From: Paenalcaligenes niemegkensis
Lineage (GTDB): Bacteria > Pseudomonadota > Gammaproteobacteria > Burkholderiales > Burkholderiaceae_B
DNA: 64,000 nt
Assembly (NCBI RefSeq): GCF_022230885.1
Contig: NZ_JAKGCT010000004.1
Coordinates: forward strand, 744,001 to 808,000
Direction of reading: 5' to 3'
Below the pieces are notes generated by a model. The model was not told where the DNA came from. It searched no databases and saw only the letters and a list, made by a program, of their open reading frames with translations. The first letter of the stretch is position 1, and each line of letters starts with the position of its first letter. Both the position numbers and the translations under genes were made by a program. Shown here piece by piece: positions 61,189 to 64,000 of this stretch.

Positions 61189-62193
61189 TTAACGCACGGC
61201 ATCGAACGCGGCATTCAAGGTTGCACCGTCAATGCTAAGTGTTCCTGCATCTACCAGACCTTCAAGATACGCTTTGGCTACTGTACCTTTATGCTGGCGG
61301 CGCAAGGCTTCACGCAACTGATCTTCGACCTGGGCAAGCTCAGGAGTGACTGCAGGACGGTAGTCAACCAGTTTCAATATATGAAAACCAGCCTGCGACT
61401 GAACGGGCTCGGAGACCCCGTCTTTTTTCAGCAACGCTACTGATGAACGTAGTTCAGGTACCAGTTGGGCCAATGGCGTCCAGCCGCTATCACCACCACG
61501 AGCCGCAGTGGCTTCATCTTGAGAGTGTGCTTTGGCTAGCTCAGCGAAGTCGGCATCTTTGGCGCTGGCTTTTTTGGCCAGCTCCATGGCCTCGGCGCGT
61601 GTCTTGCTGACGGCATCGGCATCGTAGTAGGGTGCCGCCAGGAAAAGCTGGCTGACACGATACTGCGCTGGTGAGGTAAATTGCGCTTTGTTGGCATCGT
61701 AAGCAGCGGCCAGATCATCGGCTGAGGGGTAATCGGCGGGCACCTGGCTGACTGATTCGAGGTAGGTTTGCAACACGACCTGTTTCTCGGCGGCGGCAGT
61801 CAGGTTCTTGACCTCGGGACGCTCTTTCCAGCCCTGCGCTTGGGCTTGAGCCAGCAGGGCCTCTTCGGCCAGGCGGGCCCGAAGCCACTGATCCAGCGCC
61901 GGACGGTTATGTTCAAGCTGCTGGCGCGTGGTCTCGGGCAAACTGCGCAACAGAGCTTCCATGTCGGTCTGCGTCACTGCAACGGAACCCAGCCGGGCGA
62001 CTGCGGGTGACGACGACATGCTTCCTGTAGCGGCAGCATTTGCAATGGGGTTGGCCGAGGACTGGTTGATGGCAGCCTGGGCACTGGACAGTGCCGACGT
62101 ACCGCTTTCGGATGAAGAGCCAATTAACCAGCCGGCACCGGCGATTACGCCCGCGCCGATTACAACCGCTAAGTGAATTCGACTTAACTTCAT
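61189..62193 (-). CDS. SurA/PrsA-type periplasmic peptidyl-prolyl isomerase
   Basis: 334 residues. N-terminal membrane anchor or signal (IHLAVVIGAGVIAGAGWLIG), SurA-like helical chaperone part (VAVTQTDMEALLRSLPETTRQQL ... LRARLAEEALLAQAQAQGW) and one parvulin domain (QYRVSQLFLAAP ... AKAHSQDEATAARGGDSGW ... SEPVQSQAGFHILKLVDYR). A folding helper for exported or outer-membrane proteins. 15 bp downstream of the YbjN-like gene, 44 bp before the protease gene. Confidence 0.87.
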   Translation of the reverse strand: MKLSRIHLAVVIGAGVIAGAGWLIGSSSESGTSALSSAQAAINQSSANPIANAAATGSMSSSPAVARLGSVAVTQTDMEALLRSLPETTRQQLEHNRPALDQWLRARLAEEALLAQAQAQGWKERPEVKNLTAAAEKQVVLQTYLESVSQVPADYPSADDLAAAYDANKAQFTSPAQYRVSQLFLAAPYYDADAVSKTRAEAMELAKKASAKDADFAELAKAHSQDEATAARGGDSGWTPLAQLVPELRSSVALLKKDGVSEPVQSQAGFHILKLVDYRPAVTPELAQVEDQLREALRRQHKGTVAKAYLEGLVDAGTLSIDGATLNAAFDAVR

Positions 62194-62208
62194 AGCTTTT
62201 ACTCGCCT

Positions 62209-62745
62209 TTACGCAGCCTGCGCTGCAGAGTCGTCTTGATCTGCTTTTTGATCATTGTCGGGTGCATTGCCGTCGTCTTGCTCGTCTGTTGCGACAGCAG
62301 CGTCAGCTGCCGTGGGTTGAGCGGCAAAAGTGCGCAAGAACAGCAAGAACTGTTGCAACAAATGATCCCAAAGCTCGGTGGTTGAACGCAGATAGGCGTC
62401 GGTTACGCCGCCGGCCACGATGACGTCCATTTCAAGAACCAGGAAATCGCCCTGGCGTGCCAGGCGGGCAAAGCGTTTGGTGATGTTCCATTGTGAAATG
62501 AGGTCGTCAGGCAGTTCGCCTTGTACACGCAATGCGCAGCTTAGGGTGTAATCCAGATACTGGCCGGCCTCGGCGGAAGGATTGCCAAAACGCAGTGCAA
62601 AACCGATGCCTTGGGTGGCGCTTAATAATTGAGTCTGGCCGTTTTGCTCAGAAGAGGTGACGCGGTACCCCGCTGCTTGCAGAAGCTCGGTAAGAAGCTC
62701 GGCGCTAATGGACTGGACTAATTCTGTTTTATCGATGGTGGCCAT
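62209..62745 (-). CDS. YbjN-like protein
   Basis: 178 residues. The fold-defining segments (ISAELLTELLQAAGYRVT, QGIGFALRF, YTLSCALRVQGELPDDLISQWN, FARLARQGDFLVLEMDVIVAGGV) match the YbjN family, whose structure resembles type III secretion chaperones. The C-terminal 35 residues are acidic and low-complexity (DEQDDGNAPDNDQKADQDD). No signal peptide, so cytosolic. A secretion-chaperone-like role for the giant exported protein is possible but unproven. Confidence 0.72.
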   Translation of the reverse strand: MATIDKTELVQSISAELLTELLQAAGYRVTSSEQNGQTQLLSATQGIGFALRFGNPSAEAGQYLDYTLSCALRVQGELPDDLISQWNITKRFARLARQGDFLVLEMDVIVAGGVTDAYLRSTTELWDHLLQQFLLFLRTFAAQPTAADAAVATDEQDDGNAPDNDQKADQDDSAAQAA

Positions 62746-62843
62746 GATGGTTTCCTGGATTTATAGAGAAATAAGGTCATTCGGGTACGAGGGCAAGAAA
62801 ACCTGCCGCATGTAAATGAGCGGCGTCTGCGCCTTGGTGCCGC

Positions 62844-63620
62844 CTAGGAATCAGCTTCCGGTGATGCTGTGGCTGGCGCGGGTGCGGACTCGACCTGTCG
62901 CGGATCAAATTGACCGCTATAAAGGTTGTCGCCATATACTTGCGCCTGTTCTTCGAACTTGACGCGAGCACCGCCCGCAAAAGGCTGACGAATTTTCAGC
63001 ATGTCGCCTGTACTGAAGCTTTCATAAGCCGCCAGGATTTCTTTGCCAGCCTGGTACAGCTCTTGGTTTTTGGCCGTACACATGGACAGTTCGGCATCAC
63101 GCTGCCCAAGAGATGCCGTGAGGGTGGTACGTTCGGCTTCAGCAGCCCGAGCCATAGTCAGCAGCTCGTTATAGGCATCTTTGAACTGATCGCGCTGGGC
63201 TGCACTGGCAGCAACCTGGGCACGGGCGCCCTGCTCTATCGCGCTTTGCTGCTCGGCCAGTTTTGTAGCCTGACCCTTTACTTCGCCCAGCTGCGCCCGC
63301 AGTCGCTCGATTTCGTGCTGGGCGGCATCGCGCTGTGCCTCGGCAGCCACTTTGGCGGCATTAACCTGTGCCTGCTGGCTTTGCAACGACTGTAGCTGCT
63401 GCGTGGTGCTGCGCAATTGAGTGCGCAGGCGCTCTTCCATGCTTTGGTTTTGTGCCTGTGCCAGGCCTGGCGCGGCCAGCGCAAACGTGACACCCATTGC
63501 ACTCAGCCTAACAAGAGAAAATAATTTTGTTTGTTGTGGATTGACCCAGCGCGCGAAGCGGCGCGCGGTATAGCGAAGAATAAAGGTCGATTTGGCTTTG
63601 ACTATATTGCTGGTGACCAC
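62844..63620 (-). CDS. Periplasmic coiled-coil protein
   Basis: 258 residues. Long basic N-terminus, hydrophobic segment (VRLSAMGVTFALAAPGLAQA) with a cleavage site near residue 56, then about 130 residues of heptad-patterned Gln/Ala/Glu sequence (MEERLRTQLRSTTQQLQSLQ ... EIERLRAQLGEVKG) and a C-terminal globular-looking end (TGDMLKIRQPFAGGARVKFEEQAQVYGDNLY). Function unknown; relatives in such clusters are sometimes labelled 'DNA repair protein', which the exported nature does not support. Upstream neighbour is a porin gene, downstream the YbjN-like gene. Confidence 0.75.
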   Translation of the reverse strand: MVTSNIVKAKSTFILRYTARRFARWVNPQQTKLFSLVRLSAMGVTFALAAPGLAQAQNQSMEERLRTQLRSTTQQLQSLQSQQAQVNAAKVAAEAQRDAAQHEIERLRAQLGEVKGQATKLAEQQSAIEQGARAQVAASAAQRDQFKDAYNELLTMARAAEAERTTLTASLGQRDAELSMCTAKNQELYQAGKEILAAYESFSTGDMLKIRQPFAGGARVKFEEQAQVYGDNLYSGQFDPRQVESAPAPATASPEADS

Positions 63621-63841
63621 GGTATTGCTTCCTTTGTTCGGATAAACAATGACAACGGCCCGCCGCTGTCTATTATCCTATAGACGTATATGACGAGCCA
63701 GTAGTGCCCGATGTCATAAAACCTTCATACTATCGAGACGTTTTCCTGACTGACCTGACAAGGCCGGATCAAAGCGCATAACGCCTGCAACCCGGCCTGT
63801 CTGCTACCCTTTACAGATACACTTCACATTCATACTGATGC

Positions 63842-64000
63842 CTAGAAGCGTGCATTGACCTCAAGCTGCACAATGTCGATAGACAACGGTGGACCATAGA
63901 TCTCTTTGGAACTGCTCCAGCGCAAGGCACCATACACATTCTTCTCGAAAGCGTAACTACCGCCCAGGTAGTAACCCCGGGCATTCGTGCCGCCCAAGTG
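63842..64000 (-). CDS. C-terminus of an outer-membrane beta-barrel (putative porin), partial
   Basis: 52 codons plus stop, running off the right edge. Alternating hydrophobic/aromatic strands (GYYLGGSYAFEKNVYGALRW; PLSIDIVQLEVNARF) and a terminal Phe, the signal for BamA-mediated insertion. Consistent with the putative porin found in DUF3739 haemagglutinin clusters. The 221-bp gap to the coiled-coil gene shows only a weak inverted repeat (63761-63767/63792-63798). Confidence 0.65.
   Translation of the reverse strand, partial: HLGGTNARGYYLGGSYAFEKNVYGALRWSSSKEIYGPPLSIDIVQLEVNARF

Overview
The window looks like chromosomal DNA of a betaproteobacterium, most likely an Alcaligenaceae-type Burkholderiales. 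The evidence is gene order and protein character: purN/ribF-ileS-lspA-coaBC-dut, exbB-exbD-lpxK-kdsB-adk, clpA-clpS, a DUF3579 gene beside argF, and a trifunctional PutA. The taxon is an inference from content only. No tRNA, rRNA or CRISPR array was seen.

Layout. 1-7.9 kb: RNA methyltransferase and purN (-), then ribF-ileS-lspA-coaBC-dut (+). 7.9-12.8 kb: a five-gene branched-chain amino-acid type ABC importer (-). 12.9-16.7 kb: putA. 16.8-20.4 kb: pqiABC lipid-transport genes. 20.4-24.8 kb: clpA, clpS, cspA, a DUF192 protein, sodB. 24.8-33.2 kb: xseA (-), then exbB-exbD-lpxK-Trm112-kdsB, adk, an SDR, murJ and rpsT (+). 33.4-38.6 kb: DUF3579, argF and a PaoABC-type molybdenum aldehyde oxidoreductase. 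38.6-64 kb: an accessory region.

The accessory region is dominated by a giant (about 4,380-codon) DUF3739-type filamentous haemagglutinin at 40.1-53.2 kb, transcribed leftward. Upstream of it on the same strand are a FecR-like regulator, an ECF sigma factor and an STN protein that appears to carry a TonB-C-like domain. Further right is a compact same-strand set: porin C-terminus, periplasmic coiled-coil protein, YbjN-like protein, SurA/PrsA-type prolyl isomerase, trypsin-like protease and TonB-like protein. I read these as one surface-protein export, folding and regulation system that has been split by inserted genes (a DegQ-type protease, a cytochrome b561, a ribbon-helix-helix protein) and by remnants of an Rpn-family nuclease/transposase and of a second haemagglutinin. 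This is the best candidate for a poorly described system.

A striking technical feature is that nine genes (coaBC, putA, pqiA, clpA, xseA, exbB, murJ, the Rpn-family gene and the haemagglutinin) are broken by 14 frameshifts. Every one sits in a homopolymer of 4-7 bases and is repaired by adding one base (two in clpA). Because coaBC and murJ are normally essential, uncorrected homopolymer errors in the assembly are the most economical explanation. Two lesions do not fit that pattern: an in-frame TAA in the haemagglutinin and an in-frame TAG in the cytochrome b561 gene.
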